A DNA stretch of 64,000 bases, from contig CAYPBK010000006.1 in assembly GCA_964408955.1 (NCBI GenBank), forward strand, positions 1 through 64,000. Reading direction: 5' to 3'. The position numbers and the translations under genes were made by a program. This stretch comes from JAAYKT01 sp964408955 (lineage in GTDB: Bacteria > Bacillota > Clostridia > Lutisporales > Lutisporaceae). The notes under the pieces were generated by a model that saw only the letters and a list, made by a program, of their open reading frames with translations, was not told where the DNA came from and ran no database searches. This document shows, in pieces, positions 1 to 9,077 of this stretch. The first letter of the stretch is position 1; each line of letters opens with the position of its first letter.

Positions 1-55
1 AAGGCAGAGGACTGCAAATCCTTTACCCCCGGTTCAAATCCGGGTGTCGCCTCCA
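1..55 (+). tRNA. tRNA-Cys (GCA), 5' end cut off by the window
   Basis: The anticodon loop carries GCA at 14-16. The T arm is a perfect 5-bp stem (28-32 with 40-44) around TTCAAAT. The 3' acceptor strand (45-51) is followed by discriminator T52 and an encoded CCA (53-55). A U discriminator is the cysteine identity element. The 5' acceptor strand and most of the D arm lie before position 1. Confidence 0.93.
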
Positions 56-174
56 GTAACTCCATGGTTACGGGGGATGGGTAAAAATGTATAATAATAG
101 CAATTGTCCATTTTTTGTCCAATAGAAAAAAGATTAAGAACACTGCATAAAAAATAAATATTAATTAAACTTTT

Positions 175-217
175 CTACCGCTTTTGGATAAAAAAAGCGG
201 TAGATTTCATTTTTTAT
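175..217 (+). terminator. Rho-independent terminator
   Basis: Arms ctaccgctttt and aaaagcggtag surround a short loop and are followed by a T-rich run. It lies between tRNA-Cys and the next gene and probably ends the tRNA transcript. Confidence 0.7.
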
Positions 218-240
218 ATGATTAGAAAGGCAAAAAAGTA

Positions 241-993
241 ATGGAAAAGCATATAAACATACCAAATATTCCTAAGAGCGTAGTGAAATCTGTAGTTATT
301 GATTATAGAGTTGATGATGAAGTATTAAAAACATTATCAGAGTTAGGAATAGATACAATAAAAACTGAAAGATGTAATGAGTTGTACGAATCTATAAATG
401 GTCACCCTGATATTTTAATGCACCATTTAGGCGGTAATAAAATAGTCGTGGCACCAAATATATATGATTCTTTCTCTTGTAAGCTTATAAAAAAAGGATT
501 TGCAGTGATAAAAGGTGATGCATGGTTACAGAGAAACTATCCGGAAAATATTGCATACAATATATTAAGAATTGGCAAATTTGCTTTTCATAATTTGAAA
601 TATACAGATAAAAAAATAAGAATGCTTTACGATAGCCTGGACATTAAATTAATAAACATTAATCAAGGCTATTCCAAATGCTCTGTTTGTGTACTTTCAG
701 AAGATGCAGCTATTACCTCAGATAAAAAAATAGCCCAAGCATTAGAAAAATGCAATATAGAAGTTTTATTAATAGAACCCGGTGGCATTAAATTGACAGG
801 TCTTAACTATGGTTTTATTGGGGGCGCATCAGGTCTTCTTTCGAAGTCTGAAATTGCTTTTACAGGATATATACATGAGCTGAAAGATCATAGAAGAATA
901 ATAGATTTTTTGGAATCAAAAGGTTTTTTTATAAGGATTTTAAGCTGCAAGAAAATTATAGATATAGGCTCAATAATAGCCTTAACTTATTGA
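241..993 (+). CDS. DUF6873-family protein, predicted GME (guanidino-modifying-enzyme) fold
   Basis: This 250-residue soluble protein has no signal peptide or membrane segment. It resembles the clostridial DUF6873 family, which is described as having the GME fold of arginine deiminase and amidinotransferase relatives; that assignment is from recalled family patterns. Conserved-looking blocks are GHPDI (54-58) followed by HH (61-62), QGYSKCSVCV (142-151) with two Cys, ITSD (158-161) and GGASG (194-198). Fold knowledge would suggest a Cys/His catalytic set, but no substrate can be named. It starts with ATG after a modest AGAAAGG site. It stands alone, 83 bases before ytxC, without a shared-operon signature. 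Confidence 0.65.
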   Translation: MEKHINIPNIPKSVVKSVVIDYRVDDEVLKTLSELGIDTIKTERCNELYESINGHPDILMHHLGGNKIVVAPNIYDSFSCKLIKKGFAVIKGDAWLQRNYPENIAYNILRIGKFAFHNLKYTDKKIRMLYDSLDIKLININQGYSKCSVCVLSEDAAITSDKKIAQALEKCNIEVLLIEPGGIKLTGLNYGFIGGASGLLSKSEIAFTGYIHELKDHRRIIDFLESKGFFIRILSCKKIIDIGSIIALTY

Positions 994-1076
994 TAAATAA
1001 GACTTTGCATAACTTTCGCCATATGAATAATAGTTTATTCTTCACAAATAATACTTAACAAGAAGGAGCTGAATAA

Positions 1077-2003
1077 ATGGATATGACGATAATTGGAATC
1101 AATAATAATGATTATAGAGTTAAAGATTATATCTTATCAAAACTTGATAGCTTAAAAAAAGAAAAAACAGGTCTCTACTTCGAAAATTATTTGGAAAGCG
1201 ATACGCTATTTATTAAGTGTTGCCAAAAGGAAAATTTTTTATCTAACATAAAAGATAATAAAAATGTTAAAGAAAAAGATGATTTTATATATAATATTGC
1301 TGCTATACTTACAGATGCAATAATTGAGAACTATGAATCTCATTTGATAAAAAAAGTTATCAAAGATTATTATATATATATCACAGAAAAGGAAAAAACA
1401 CAGATATTTGAGTGTGCTGACAAGCTGATTAGAAACGAGCGTAATCCATATAATGATATAATATACAAACAATCCAGAATATCAAAAGTAAAGGGAAGTA
1501 TTCTAAACTATTTAAAAACAGAAGATTTAATTATATTAGAGGGTTTTATAAATTTCCGGTTAAATGAGTATATGAAAGAATTGTATGTTATTGTAGATAA
1601 GGCGGCAGAAGATTTTATAACACAAAAAGAATACAAAGAATTCATAAAGCTTCTAAGGTACTTTGTTGATATTCAGGAAACTAAGATTCACACAATTCAT
1701 ATTGTTGTTGAAGATGGTGGACGATATGTTTTACTGGATAATAACAAAACTGTTATTAGCTATGAAATATATGATGAAAACGGCTTAAGAAATGTTAATA
1801 TAGAAGTAAATAATGATGATGTTTTGATTAGCAATTTAATAACAATAGCACCGAAAAAAATATATATACACAATATAGATAAGTTTACAAACAAGGAGCT
1901 AATTCAAACAATACAAAATGTTTTTTATGATAGGACTATACTATGCTATAATGGGAAAGCGTGTGATTTTTGCACCGTTAAATTAAGCAATAAGCTAAAT
2001 TAG
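1077..2003 (+). CDS. ytxC: Putative sporulation protein YtxC
   Basis: This 308-residue protein matches the YtxC pattern: a divergent lysine-rich N-terminal half, the block FINFRLNEY (157-165) and the diagnostic EYKEFIKLLRYFVDIQ (185-200). The start ATG follows AAGGAG by eight bases. YtxC is a spore-former protein of unknown biochemical role, and its gene adjoins thrS in Bacillus subtilis. Here a DUF445 gene sits between ytxC and thrS, so the neighbourhood is largely conserved. No transmembrane segment or known catalytic motif is visible. The family call rests on the motif plus synteny. Confidence 0.85.
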   Translation: MDMTIIGINNNDYRVKDYILSKLDSLKKEKTGLYFENYLESDTLFIKCCQKENFLSNIKDNKNVKEKDDFIYNIAAILTDAIIENYESHLIKKVIKDYYIYITEKEKTQIFECADKLIRNERNPYNDIIYKQSRISKVKGSILNYLKTEDLIILEGFINFRLNEYMKELYVIVDKAAEDFITQKEYKEFIKLLRYFVDIQETKIHTIHIVVEDGGRYVLLDNNKTVISYEIYDENGLRNVNIEVNNDDVLISNLITIAPKKIYIHNIDKFTNKELIQTIQNVFYDRTILCYNGKACDFCTVKLSNKLN

Positions 2004-2042
2004 CCTTCATTGTAAATTTTTCTTAGAAAACGGGGGAACTAA

Positions 2043-2645
2043 ATGTTGATAAGAGTAATTATTCCTACGGTTATAGGAGGAGTAATAGGTTGGGTAACAA
2101 ATGTTTTGGCAATAAAGATGCTATTTAGACCCACTTATCCAATACATATACCAATTCTAGGGATTGATATACAGGGTCTGTTGCCTAAGAGGAAAGAGGA
2201 AATAGCAATAAGCATCGGTGAGACTATTGAAGAAGAGCTAATAAATATTGATGAAATATTAAATATAATATCAAAGGATGAGAATAGAAAAGACGCTTTG
2301 TTGTCAATAAAATCTGCGATTACGGAAAGAGTAAGCAAAAAGATGCCTGTCCTTATTCCTTTTGTTATCAAAGAAAGTATTATTGCGTATATAGAAGAAC
2401 AAATTGATAAAGAAGCGCCGGGTATTATTGAAGAAATCATAAAAAAATTATATGAAAAAGCATCAAGTGATATTAAAATAGGGAAAATGATAGAAGAGAA
2501 AATAAGAAATATTGACTTGCTTCAGTTGGAAAGGATTACAATTCGTATAGCACAAAAAGAATTAAAACATATAGAAATTCTTGGAGGAGTACTAGGTGCT
2601 TTAATAGGTTTTTTACAAGGACTGGCAATAACCTTTATATATTAA
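2043..2645 (+). CDS. DUF445 (YheB/YtxB-like) membrane protein
   Basis: At 200 residues it is short for DUF445, where relatives are often near 380. The N-terminal hydrophobic segment (about 3-24) contains the family signature GWVTNVLAIKMLFRP, followed by GLLPKRK (about 45-51). A second hydrophobic segment closes the protein (about 178-199). Between them lies a charged helical region (E/K-rich, 50-170) likely to form amphipathic helices. The function is unknown; relatives are associated with the membrane of spore-formers. The gene starts 39 bases after ytxC, preceded by GGGGGA, so the two are probably co-transcribed. Confidence 0.75.
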   Translation: MLIRVIIPTVIGGVIGWVTNVLAIKMLFRPTYPIHIPILGIDIQGLLPKRKEEIAISIGETIEEELINIDEILNIISKDENRKDALLSIKSAITERVSKKMPVLIPFVIKESIIAYIEEQIDKEAPGIIEEIIKKLYEKASSDIKIGKMIEEKIRNIDLLQLERITIRIAQKELKHIEILGGVLGALIGFLQGLAITFIY

Positions 2646-2648
2646 TTG

Positions 2649-2677
2649 TTGACATACACGGGTAATGGTATTATCAT
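2649..2677 (+). promoter_or_regulatory. Predicted sigma-A promoter of the thrS T-box transcript
   Basis: The -35 box TTGACA (2649-2654) and -10 box TATCAT (2672-2677) are separated by 17 bases. Transcription would start near 2684, just ahead of T-box stem I. Confidence 0.65.
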
Positions 2678-2683
2678 TAAATT

Positions 2684-2912
2684 ATTATAAATAAATTGCG
2701 TTGATAAGGAAAAGTAAAACAGGTTAGATTTTATCAGAGATGAAGCGCCTTGGGCTGGAAGCACTTCTTAAAGTTTCTGTTTGAAGACCGCCTTTGAGCA
2801 GTTGGCTGAACTAACAGTAGGCTATACCGTTGATTACGTTATAATTATTAAGCAATAAACAGGGTGGAACCGCGATTTCTCTCGCCCCTTCAAGGGACGG
2901 GAGATTTTTATT
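2684..2912 (+). ncRNA. T-box leader of thrS (threonine tRNA-responsive)
   Basis: The conserved T-box core AGGGTGGAACCGCG lies at 2861-2874. It is followed by the terminator hairpin (about 2879-2904) and a T run. Stem I precedes it, and in the expected distal part of stem I the bases GAAG are followed by ACC (2787-2789), a threonine codon that would pair with tRNA-Thr(GGU). By family knowledge, uncharged tRNA stabilises the antiterminator so that thrS is transcribed on threonine starvation. The specifier assignment is by eye. Confidence 0.92.
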
Positions 2913-2937
2913 TAACAAAAATACAAGGAGGATTTTT

Positions 2938-4848
2938 ATGATTAAAGTTACTTTAAAAGATGAAAATGTTAAGGAATTCGAAAAAGGTATTAGCATAAAA
3001 CAGATATTATCCACAATGGGACATAAATTACAAAAAGAAGCGCTTGCGGCAAAAGTAAATGATAAAGTTGTAGATTTGAACAGACAGATTTTTGAAAACA
3101 GTAGTCTTGAATTTCTGACCTTCGAAGATAATGAGGGAAGACATGCTTTAAGGCATACATCTTCTCACGTTTTAGCCCAGGCTGTAAAAAGATTGTTTCC
3201 GGGTATAAAACTTGCTATCGGACCGGCAATAGAAAATGGTTTTTATTATGATTTTGATGTCGAAGAAGCTTTTACGGATTCAGATTTAGAGAAAATTGAA
3301 AGAGAAATGCAAAATATTATAAAAGAAGATTATGAGCTGAGCAGATTCGAATTACCAAGGGATGAAGCTGTCAAGCTTATGAAAGAACAAAATGAAATTT
3401 ATAAAGTGGAGCTTATAGAAGATTTACCTGAAGGCGAGACTATTTCATTTTATAAACAAGGAGAGTTCATAGATTTATGTGCAGGACCTCATGTTGCTTC
3501 TACAGGTAAAGTAAAGGCATTTAAGCTGACGGGAGTGGCCGGAGCATATTGGCGTGGAAACGAAAACAATAAAATGCTCCAAAGAATATATGGGACTTCC
3601 TTTATTAAAAAAGCTCAATTGGATGAGTATTTAAATATGCTTGAAGAAGCGAAAAAAAGAGACCATAGAAAGTTAGGCAAGGAATTGGATTTGTTTAGCC
3701 TCCTTGAGGAAGGCCCGGGGTTTCCGTTTTTTCATCCAAAAGGAATGATAATAAGGAATCTCCTTGAAGATTTTTGGAGAATCGAGCATAGAAAAGCAGG
3801 CTATGAAGAAATAAAAACGCCTATAATCTTAGGCGCCGAACTCTGGCACAGATCAGGTCATTGGGATCATTACAAAGAAAATATGTACTTTACTGAAATA
3901 GACAATGAGCCATATGCAGTTAAACCGATGAACTGTCCCGGAGGAATGCTTATGTATAAAAGAGCTCTTCATAGCTATAGAGAGCTTCCCATTCGAATGG
4001 CAGAACTGGGACTAGTCCACAGACATGAGCTATCCGGCGCCCTCCATGGATTGATGAGAGTTCGATGCTTTACCCAGGATGATGCCCATTTATATATGAT
4101 GCCCTCACAGATTAAGGATGAAATAATCGGAATAATAGATTTAGTTGATTATTTTTATAAAGTTTTTGGTTTTAGCTATAAAGTGGAATTATCTACAAAG
4201 CCGGAAAATTCCATGGGGTCTGATGAAGATTGGGAAGTAGCAACGGATGCTTTGAGGGAAACCTTAGAAACGATGCAAATTCAGTATAAGATTAACGAAG
4301 GTGACGGGGCATTCTACGGACCAAAAATTGATTTTCATTTGCAAGACTGCATTGGACGAACATGGCAATGCGGCACAATACAATTGGATTTTCAAATGCC
4401 TGAGTTATTTGACTTGACATATATCGGTGCTGATGGAGAAAAGCATAGGCCTGTAATGGTTCATAGAACGATTCTTGGCAGCATAGAACGATTCATTGCA
4501 ATATTGACAGAGCACTATGCAGGGGCTTTTCCCATTTGGTTGGCTCCTGTGCAGGTTATAGTAATCCCGGTATCTGAAAAACAATACCGCTATTGTGAAA
4601 AATTATCAAAAGAACTTAATTTAAAAGGCATAAGAGTAGAATTTGATACGAGAAGTGAAAAGGTAGGGTATAAGATAAGAGAAGCTCAGCTTAAAAAAAT
4701 ACCCTATATGCTGATCATCGGGGATAAGGAAGTTGAAAGCTCTAATATTTCTGTTCGAGATAGAAAATCTGGCGATTTGGGAAGTATGTCAATTGAAGAA
4801 TTCCTGTTGAAGATAAACAAAGAAATAAAGGAAAAAGATAATAAATAA
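2938..4848 (+). CDS. thrS: Threonyl-tRNA synthetase
   Basis: This full-length 636-residue class II synthetase charges tRNA-Thr. In order it has the TGS domain (1-61), the editing domain with its HxxxH motif HTSSH (73-77) and a Cys-containing LCAGPHV further on, the catalytic core from about 245, and the C-terminal anticodon-binding domain from about 540. Zinc ligands typical of ThrRS are visible as the Cys in MNCPGG (about 333), a His in the HRHELSG region, and the His in VHRTILGS (about 508). The start ATG sits seven bases after AAGGAGG. It is controlled by the T-box directly upstream. Confidence 0.98.
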   Translation: MIKVTLKDENVKEFEKGISIKQILSTMGHKLQKEALAAKVNDKVVDLNRQIFENSSLEFLTFEDNEGRHALRHTSSHVLAQAVKRLFPGIKLAIGPAIENGFYYDFDVEEAFTDSDLEKIEREMQNIIKEDYELSRFELPRDEAVKLMKEQNEIYKVELIEDLPEGETISFYKQGEFIDLCAGPHVASTGKVKAFKLTGVAGAYWRGNENNKMLQRIYGTSFIKKAQLDEYLNMLEEAKKRDHRKLGKELDLFSLLEEGPGFPFFHPKGMIIRNLLEDFWRIEHRKAGYEEIKTPIILGAELWHRSGHWDHYKENMYFTEIDNEPYAVKPMNCPGGMLMYKRALHSYRELPIRMAELGLVHRHELSGALHGLMRVRCFTQDDAHLYMMPSQIKDEIIGIIDLVDYFYKVFGFSYKVELSTKPENSMGSDEDWEVATDALRETLETMQIQYKINEGDGAFYGPKIDFHLQDCIGRTWQCGTIQLDFQMPELFDLTYIGADGEKHRPVMVHRTILGSIERFIAILTEHYAGAFPIWLAPVQVIVIPVSEKQYRYCEKLSKELNLKGIRVEFDTRSEKVGYKIREAQLKKIPYMLIIGDKEVESSNISVRDRKSGDLGSMSIEEFLLKINKEIKEKDNK

Positions 4849-4854
4849 GATTGT

Positions 4855-4890
4855 AAAATGTAGCAAGATAAAATTTTCTTGCTACATTTT
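4855..4890 (+). terminator. Terminator after thrS
   Basis: Arms aaaatgtagcaaga (4855-4868) and tcttgctacatttt (4877-4890) are perfectly complementary over 14 bases with an 8-base loop. The A/T flanks make it potentially bidirectional. Confidence 0.85.
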
Positions 4891-4961
4891 CAAATTGTTT
4901 ACATACGACAATCATTCTGGTGGAATTGTTTGAGGTTTTACACGACTTTATTAAGTTAAGG

Positions 4962-4984
4962 CTTGTCAAAGTTCACTTGACAAG
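4962..4984 (+). promoter_or_regulatory. Operator-like inverted repeat over the -35 of the ABC importer operon
   Basis: CTTGTCAA (4962-4969) and TTGACAAG (4977-4984) form a perfect 8-bp inverted repeat with a 7-base spacer. The right arm contains the -35 hexamer. The position suits a repressor. No regulator gene is adjacent, so the factor is unknown. Confidence 0.45.
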
Positions 4985-5004
4985 GAAAATTATGATTGTA
5001 TAAT
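4977..5004 (+). promoter_or_regulatory. Predicted sigma-A promoter of the DUF3798 ABC importer operon
   Basis: A perfect -35 TTGACA (4977-4982) and perfect -10 TATAAT (4999-5004) are separated by 16 bases. A small GGGAG/CTCCC hairpin (5014-5036) lies at the expected 5' end of the mRNA. Confidence 0.8.
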
Positions 5005-5067
5005 ATTTATATAGGGAGTTATAATTAAAAGCTCCCATATACAAAATTTGAATGAGGAGGATGAGCA

Positions 5068-6255
5068 ATGAAAAAAATCTTATCTGCATTATTGGTTCTT
5101 GTATTGCTTTTTTCGTTAGTTGCTTGTAATAAGGCACCTGCAACTAGTGGCGAAGCAGGCGGAGAAGACGAGGTCGAAGCAGAAGTAAAGGACAATTGGA
5201 AGATAGCTATAATCACGAACACAGTATCACAAAACGAAGAGGAATACCGTTCTGCTGAATTTGTTCAGAATAAATATGGTAAGGACAAGGTTGTTCATGA
5301 ACTTTGGCCGGACAATTTTATGACAGAACAAGAACAAATGATCAGTGTACTTACAAAACTAGCGGCTGATCCGGATATTAAGGCAATAATCATTAACCAA
5401 GCAGTACCCGGCACAAACCCATCTGTTGACAAATTCTTAGAATCACGAAATAAAGATGAAGTGCTTATTGTTTATGCATCACCCCAGGAAAATGCACCGG
5501 ACGTTTCTGTACGTGCCGATTTTATTTTACAACCTGACGAGTTAGCTATGGGAAGCACTATTCCCAACCATGCAAAAAAACAAGGGGCTACTACTTTAGT
5601 TCACTATTCTTTCCCAAGACATATGTCTATTCCTATGTTAGCTGAAAGAAGATCCTTAATGAAAGCTGAATGTGAAAAGATAGGTCTTACTTTTGTTGAT
5701 GCTACAGCTCCGGACCCAACCAGTGAAGCTGGAGTAACAGGTGCTCAGCAGTTTATTCTTGAAGACGTACCGAAAATGGTTAAAAAATATGGGAAAGATA
5801 CTTCTTTCTTCTCAACTAACTGTTCAATGCAGGTTCCGTTGATCAAGGCTGCATTTGACGCAGGCGCAATTTATACTCAGCCCTGCTGCCCTTCACCATA
5901 TCATGGATATCCCTCTGCACTTGGGCTTGATGTTCCTGAAGATATAGTTGGCGGTCTGCAAGATGTTATAGACCAGACTACTAAAATTGTTGTTGATGCC
6001 GGTTTAGGCGGAAGATTCTCAACTTGGCCTGTACCTGCAGCAATGATGGCGACTATTGCAAGTGCCGATTATGCTGTTAAATGGATTGAAGGCGAAACTA
6101 ATGGCAAAGTAGACGAAAAAGTACTTACAGCTTGTATGTCAGACTATGCCGGACTTGATATTTCTTTGAATCCATATGTAGAAGATGGTGTGTCCTATGA
6201 TAATTACTTGTTATTCTTAATGGACTTCCTCACTTATGGGGACCTTCCAAACTAG
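5068..6255 (+). CDS. DUF3798 lipoprotein, predicted solute-binding component of an ABC importer
   Basis: This 395-residue protein has a lipoprotein signal peptide ending in the lipobox LVAC, with Cys20 as the lipidated residue. A charged linker follows (E/D/G-rich, about 25-45), then a two-lobed periplasmic-binding-protein-like body in the style of the DUF3798 family, for example DNFMTEQEQM, PGTNPS and QPCCPSPYHG. The ligand is unknown. It is the first gene of an operon with an RbsA-type ATPase and two permeases, so it should deliver substrate to that importer. A strong promoter and an AGGAGGATG-type site precede it. The vicinal Cys pair in QPCCPSP is unusual and may be a ligand or structural feature. 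Confidence 0.85.
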   Translation: MKKILSALLVLVLLFSLVACNKAPATSGEAGGEDEVEAEVKDNWKIAIITNTVSQNEEEYRSAEFVQNKYGKDKVVHELWPDNFMTEQEQMISVLTKLAADPDIKAIIINQAVPGTNPSVDKFLESRNKDEVLIVYASPQENAPDVSVRADFILQPDELAMGSTIPNHAKKQGATTLVHYSFPRHMSIPMLAERRSLMKAECEKIGLTFVDATAPDPTSEAGVTGAQQFILEDVPKMVKKYGKDTSFFSTNCSMQVPLIKAAFDAGAIYTQPCCPSPYHGYPSALGLDVPEDIVGGLQDVIDQTTKIVVDAGLGGRFSTWPVPAAMMATIASADYAVKWIEGETNGKVDEKVLTACMSDYAGLDISLNPYVEDGVSYDNYLLFLMDFLTYGDLPN

Positions 6256-6299
6256 AAGCTATGAACGAATTTGCTACTAAGCAACTAAAAATATGATAA

Positions 6300-6344
6300 T
6301 AATGAGGGTGTTTTAAAGCTATCCGCCTTGAGACATCCTCATTA
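6300..6344 (+). other. Intercistronic stem-loop between the binding-protein and ATPase genes
   Basis: taatgagggtgt (6300-6311) pairs with acatcctcatta (6333-6344), 12 bp with one G-U pair and a 21-base loop. No T run follows, so it is not a standard terminator. Such structures commonly stabilise the mRNA of the binding protein or reduce read-through into transporter genes. Confidence 0.5.
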
Positions 6345-6396
6345 AGTTTACGTAGTACTACGGCTCGCAAGAGTATATGTTGCAGGAGGGATAATC

Positions 6397-7995
6397 TTGG
6401 ATGAAAACTTACTTAGTATAAAAAATATATCAAAAGAGTATTATGGAAACCAAGTACTGAAAGATATAAGTCTGGATATTAAAAAAGGCGAAATTCACGC
6501 TTTAATTGGTGAAAATGGTGCCGGCAAATCTACTTTAATGAACATATTGTTTGGTATGTCAGTGATTCATAGCACCGGCGGATATCAAGGCAGTATTGAA
6601 ATTGAAGGTAAAGAGGTTTCTTTTGCTACGCCTCATGAAGCTATGGACCATGGCGTGGGGATGGTGCATCAAGAATTTATGTTAATTCCCGGGTTCACTA
6701 TTACTGAAAACATTAAAATTAATAGAGAAATAACAAATCCAAACCTTGTAAGTAGAATATTTGGTAAACAATACGAAGGCTTGGATATGAGAAATATGAA
6801 TAAAGACGCTCGTAAAGCACTTGACACCATGGGTATGAGTATTGAAGAATATACAATGGTAGCGGGATTGCCCGTAGGGCATATGCAGTTTATTGAAATA
6901 GCAAGAGAGATTGACAAAACCGGAATAAAGCTACTTGTATTTGATGAGCCTACAGCAGTTTTAACAGAGTCCGAAACACAAAACCTTTTGGCTGCTATTG
7001 AGAAGCTGGCTGCTCAAGGTATAGCAATAATTTTTATTAGTCATCGTCTTGAAGAAGTAATGCAAGTATCACATCGCTTTACTATATTGCGAGATGGGGA
7101 ACACGTGATAACAAAAAACACAAAGGACAGCAATGTTTATGAAATTGCAGAATTAATGGTTGGACGAAAGGTTTCCATAGAACGTATAGATTCCTCAGAT
7201 CGCGAAATAAGCAAAGAGGTCGTGCTTAGTATAAAAAACCTTGAAGTTAAAATGCCCGGCGAAGAGGTAAAGGGCTTTGACTTGGATGTAAAAAAAGGTG
7301 AAATAATAGGTATCGGAGGTCTGGCAGGACAAGGCAAGCTAGGTGTTGCCAATGGAATTATGGGAATTTTTCCTGCGAGAGGACAAATTCTTTTTGAAGG
7401 ACAGCCGTTAGTGCTGAATAATCCTAAAGCGGCAATTGAAGCAGGCTTGGCTTTTCTCAGTGAAGATAGAAAAGGTGTTGGATTACTATTGGATGAATCC
7501 ATAGAGATAAACACAGTATTTACTAGTATGCAAGCACAAAATGAATTCTTGCACAAATTTGGCTTTTTAGATGTAATGGATTCACGGGGAATACGAAATC
7601 ACACAAACAAAATGATAAAGGATTTGGATATTCGATGCACATCATCCATGCAGCATGTAGGCAGTTTATCCGGAGGAAACCAGCAAAAGGTGTGCATAGC
7701 TCGAGCATTAACACAAAAACCAAAGCTACTTTTAGTAAGCGAGCCTACACGAGGAATTGACGTAGGAGCTAAAAAGCTGATTTTGGATTTATTGAAAAAG
7801 CTAAATGAGGAACAAGGCATGACAATTGTAATGACATCTTCGGAATTGGCTGAACTGAGAAGCATCAGCGATAGAATTGTAATTGTATGTAACGGAAAGG
7901 TTGAAGGCATATTGAGCCCTGATGCATCCAGTGCTGAGTTTGGATTAATGATGTCCGGTACAAAAGCAAATTCCCAATTAGGGGGTGCTAAATAA
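6397..7995 (+). CDS. ABC importer ATPase with two nucleotide-binding domains (RbsA/MglA type)
   Basis: This 532-residue protein carries two fused ABC domains. The first has Walker A GENGAGKST (38-46) and Walker B LLVFDEPTA (about 180-188), but its signature region (GLPVGHMQFIEIARE) lacks LSGGQ. The second has the degenerate Walker A GLAGQGKLG (about 309-317) and an intact signature LSGGNQQK (about 424-431), then LLLVSEPTRGID. This asymmetry is normal for carbohydrate- and nucleoside-type importers. Translation starts at TTG 6397, six bases after AGGAGGG; the ATG at 6401 is out of frame. It overlaps the next gene by one base, which suggests translational coupling. Confidence 0.93.
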   Translation: MDENLLSIKNISKEYYGNQVLKDISLDIKKGEIHALIGENGAGKSTLMNILFGMSVIHSTGGYQGSIEIEGKEVSFATPHEAMDHGVGMVHQEFMLIPGFTITENIKINREITNPNLVSRIFGKQYEGLDMRNMNKDARKALDTMGMSIEEYTMVAGLPVGHMQFIEIAREIDKTGIKLLVFDEPTAVLTESETQNLLAAIEKLAAQGIAIIFISHRLEEVMQVSHRFTILRDGEHVITKNTKDSNVYEIAELMVGRKVSIERIDSSDREISKEVVLSIKNLEVKMPGEEVKGFDLDVKKGEIIGIGGLAGQGKLGVANGIMGIFPARGQILFEGQPLVLNNPKAAIEAGLAFLSEDRKGVGLLLDESIEINTVFTSMQAQNEFLHKFGFLDVMDSRGIRNHTNKMIKDLDIRCTSSMQHVGSLSGGNQQKVCIARALTQKPKLLLVSEPTRGIDVGAKKLILDLLKKLNEEQGMTIVMTSSELAELRSISDRIVIVCNGKVEGILSPDASSAEFGLMMSGTKANSQLGGAK

Positions 7996-9077
7996 TGTCA
8001 GAATTAAAAGTAAATGAAAGTAAAGTTGAACAAAAAAGTATAATTGAAAGAATAACCAAAACCATTGGACTACCAACACTGATTATTGCAGCCTTTTTCT
8101 TACTTGTTATGGTTACAGCTGCAATATTGAAACAATCCTTGCCCATATTAATAAGTGATATACTAAGACGCTTTGGTATGAATGGTGTGCTCGTTTTAGC
8201 TATGGTACCTGCAATTAAGTCCGGAACGGGACCGAATTTTGCTTTACCGTTAGGCATCATTTGTGGTTTATTAGCCTGGACGATAGGTATCGAGATAGGC
8301 TTTATGGGATTAAAGCTTATTATAATAGTATCAATTATGGCTGCTATATTTGCAACAATAACCGGCTTCTTTTATGGAAAGCTTTTAAATGCAGTAAAAG
8401 GTGCAGAAATGACTATAGCTACTTATACCGGCTTTTCCACTGTTGCATTAATGGCATTAGTATGGTTGATGGCACCATTTAAAAGCAAACAAATGGGTTG
8501 GATGATGGGCGAAGGTTTAAGAGAAACAATAAAACTGGATGGCGTTGGTGCCAGTCAGATTCTTAACAATTTCTTGTCCTTCGAAATTTTTGAAATTAAA
8601 ATTCCAACGGGATTACTTTTGGTTTTCTTCATGTTTTGTTTCCTTGTATGGTTATTTTTCCGCACTAAAACCGGTGTAGCAATAATGGCCGGAGGAAGCA
8701 ATCCAGAATTTGCTGCTGCTTCAGGTATAGATATTGATAGGAACAGAATAGTTGCGAACATTCTTTCAACGGTACTGGGAGCCATTGGAATAATCTTATA
8801 TGCGCAAAGCTACGGTTTTTTCCAACTTTATTCTGGACCTTTGATGATGGCTTTTCCTGCTGTTGCCGGTGTATTAATTGGTGGTGCAACTGCTTCAAAG
8901 GCAAATATATCTAATGTAATAATCGGTACGTTTTTATTTCAGGGCTTGTTAACTGCATCGATGCCAGTGGCAAACCAACTGTTTGAAGGCACCGATCTTT
9001 CAGAAATAATGCGTGTAGTTTTGCAAAACGGTATCATACTCTATGCCCTTACCCAGGTTAAAGGAGGTGGCAAATAA
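7995..9077 (+). CDS. ABC importer permease 1 (RbsC-like, BPD_transp_2)
   Basis: This 360-residue integral membrane protein has about nine or ten hydrophobic segments. The first begins near residue 25, after a charged cytoplasmic N-terminus. The RbsC-like Gly-rich region near the C-terminus (FPAVAGVLIGGA) marks the ATPase-contacting half. Its ATG overlaps the ATPase stop codon by one base, and its own stop overlaps the next start by one base. Two non-identical permeases with one RbsA-type ATPase resemble the nucleoside importers YufOPQ/NupOPQ, so a nucleoside-like ligand is possible but unproven. Confidence 0.9.
   Translation: MSELKVNESKVEQKSIIERITKTIGLPTLIIAAFFLLVMVTAAILKQSLPILISDILRRFGMNGVLVLAMVPAIKSGTGPNFALPLGIICGLLAWTIGIEIGFMGLKLIIIVSIMAAIFATITGFFYGKLLNAVKGAEMTIATYTGFSTVALMALVWLMAPFKSKQMGWMMGEGLRETIKLDGVGASQILNNFLSFEIFEIKIPTGLLLVFFMFCFLVWLFFRTKTGVAIMAGGSNPEFAAASGIDIDRNRIVANILSTVLGAIGIILYAQSYGFFQLYSGPLMMAFPAVAGVLIGGATASKANISNVIIGTFLFQGLLTASMPVANQLFEGTDLSEIMRVVLQNGIILYALTQVKGGGK

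Noticed and set aside
7137..7910. Long antisense ORFs within the ABC ATPase gene
   Set aside because: They are shadows of a well-supported gene: Ser/Ile/Pro-rich products with no motif and no ribosome binding site.
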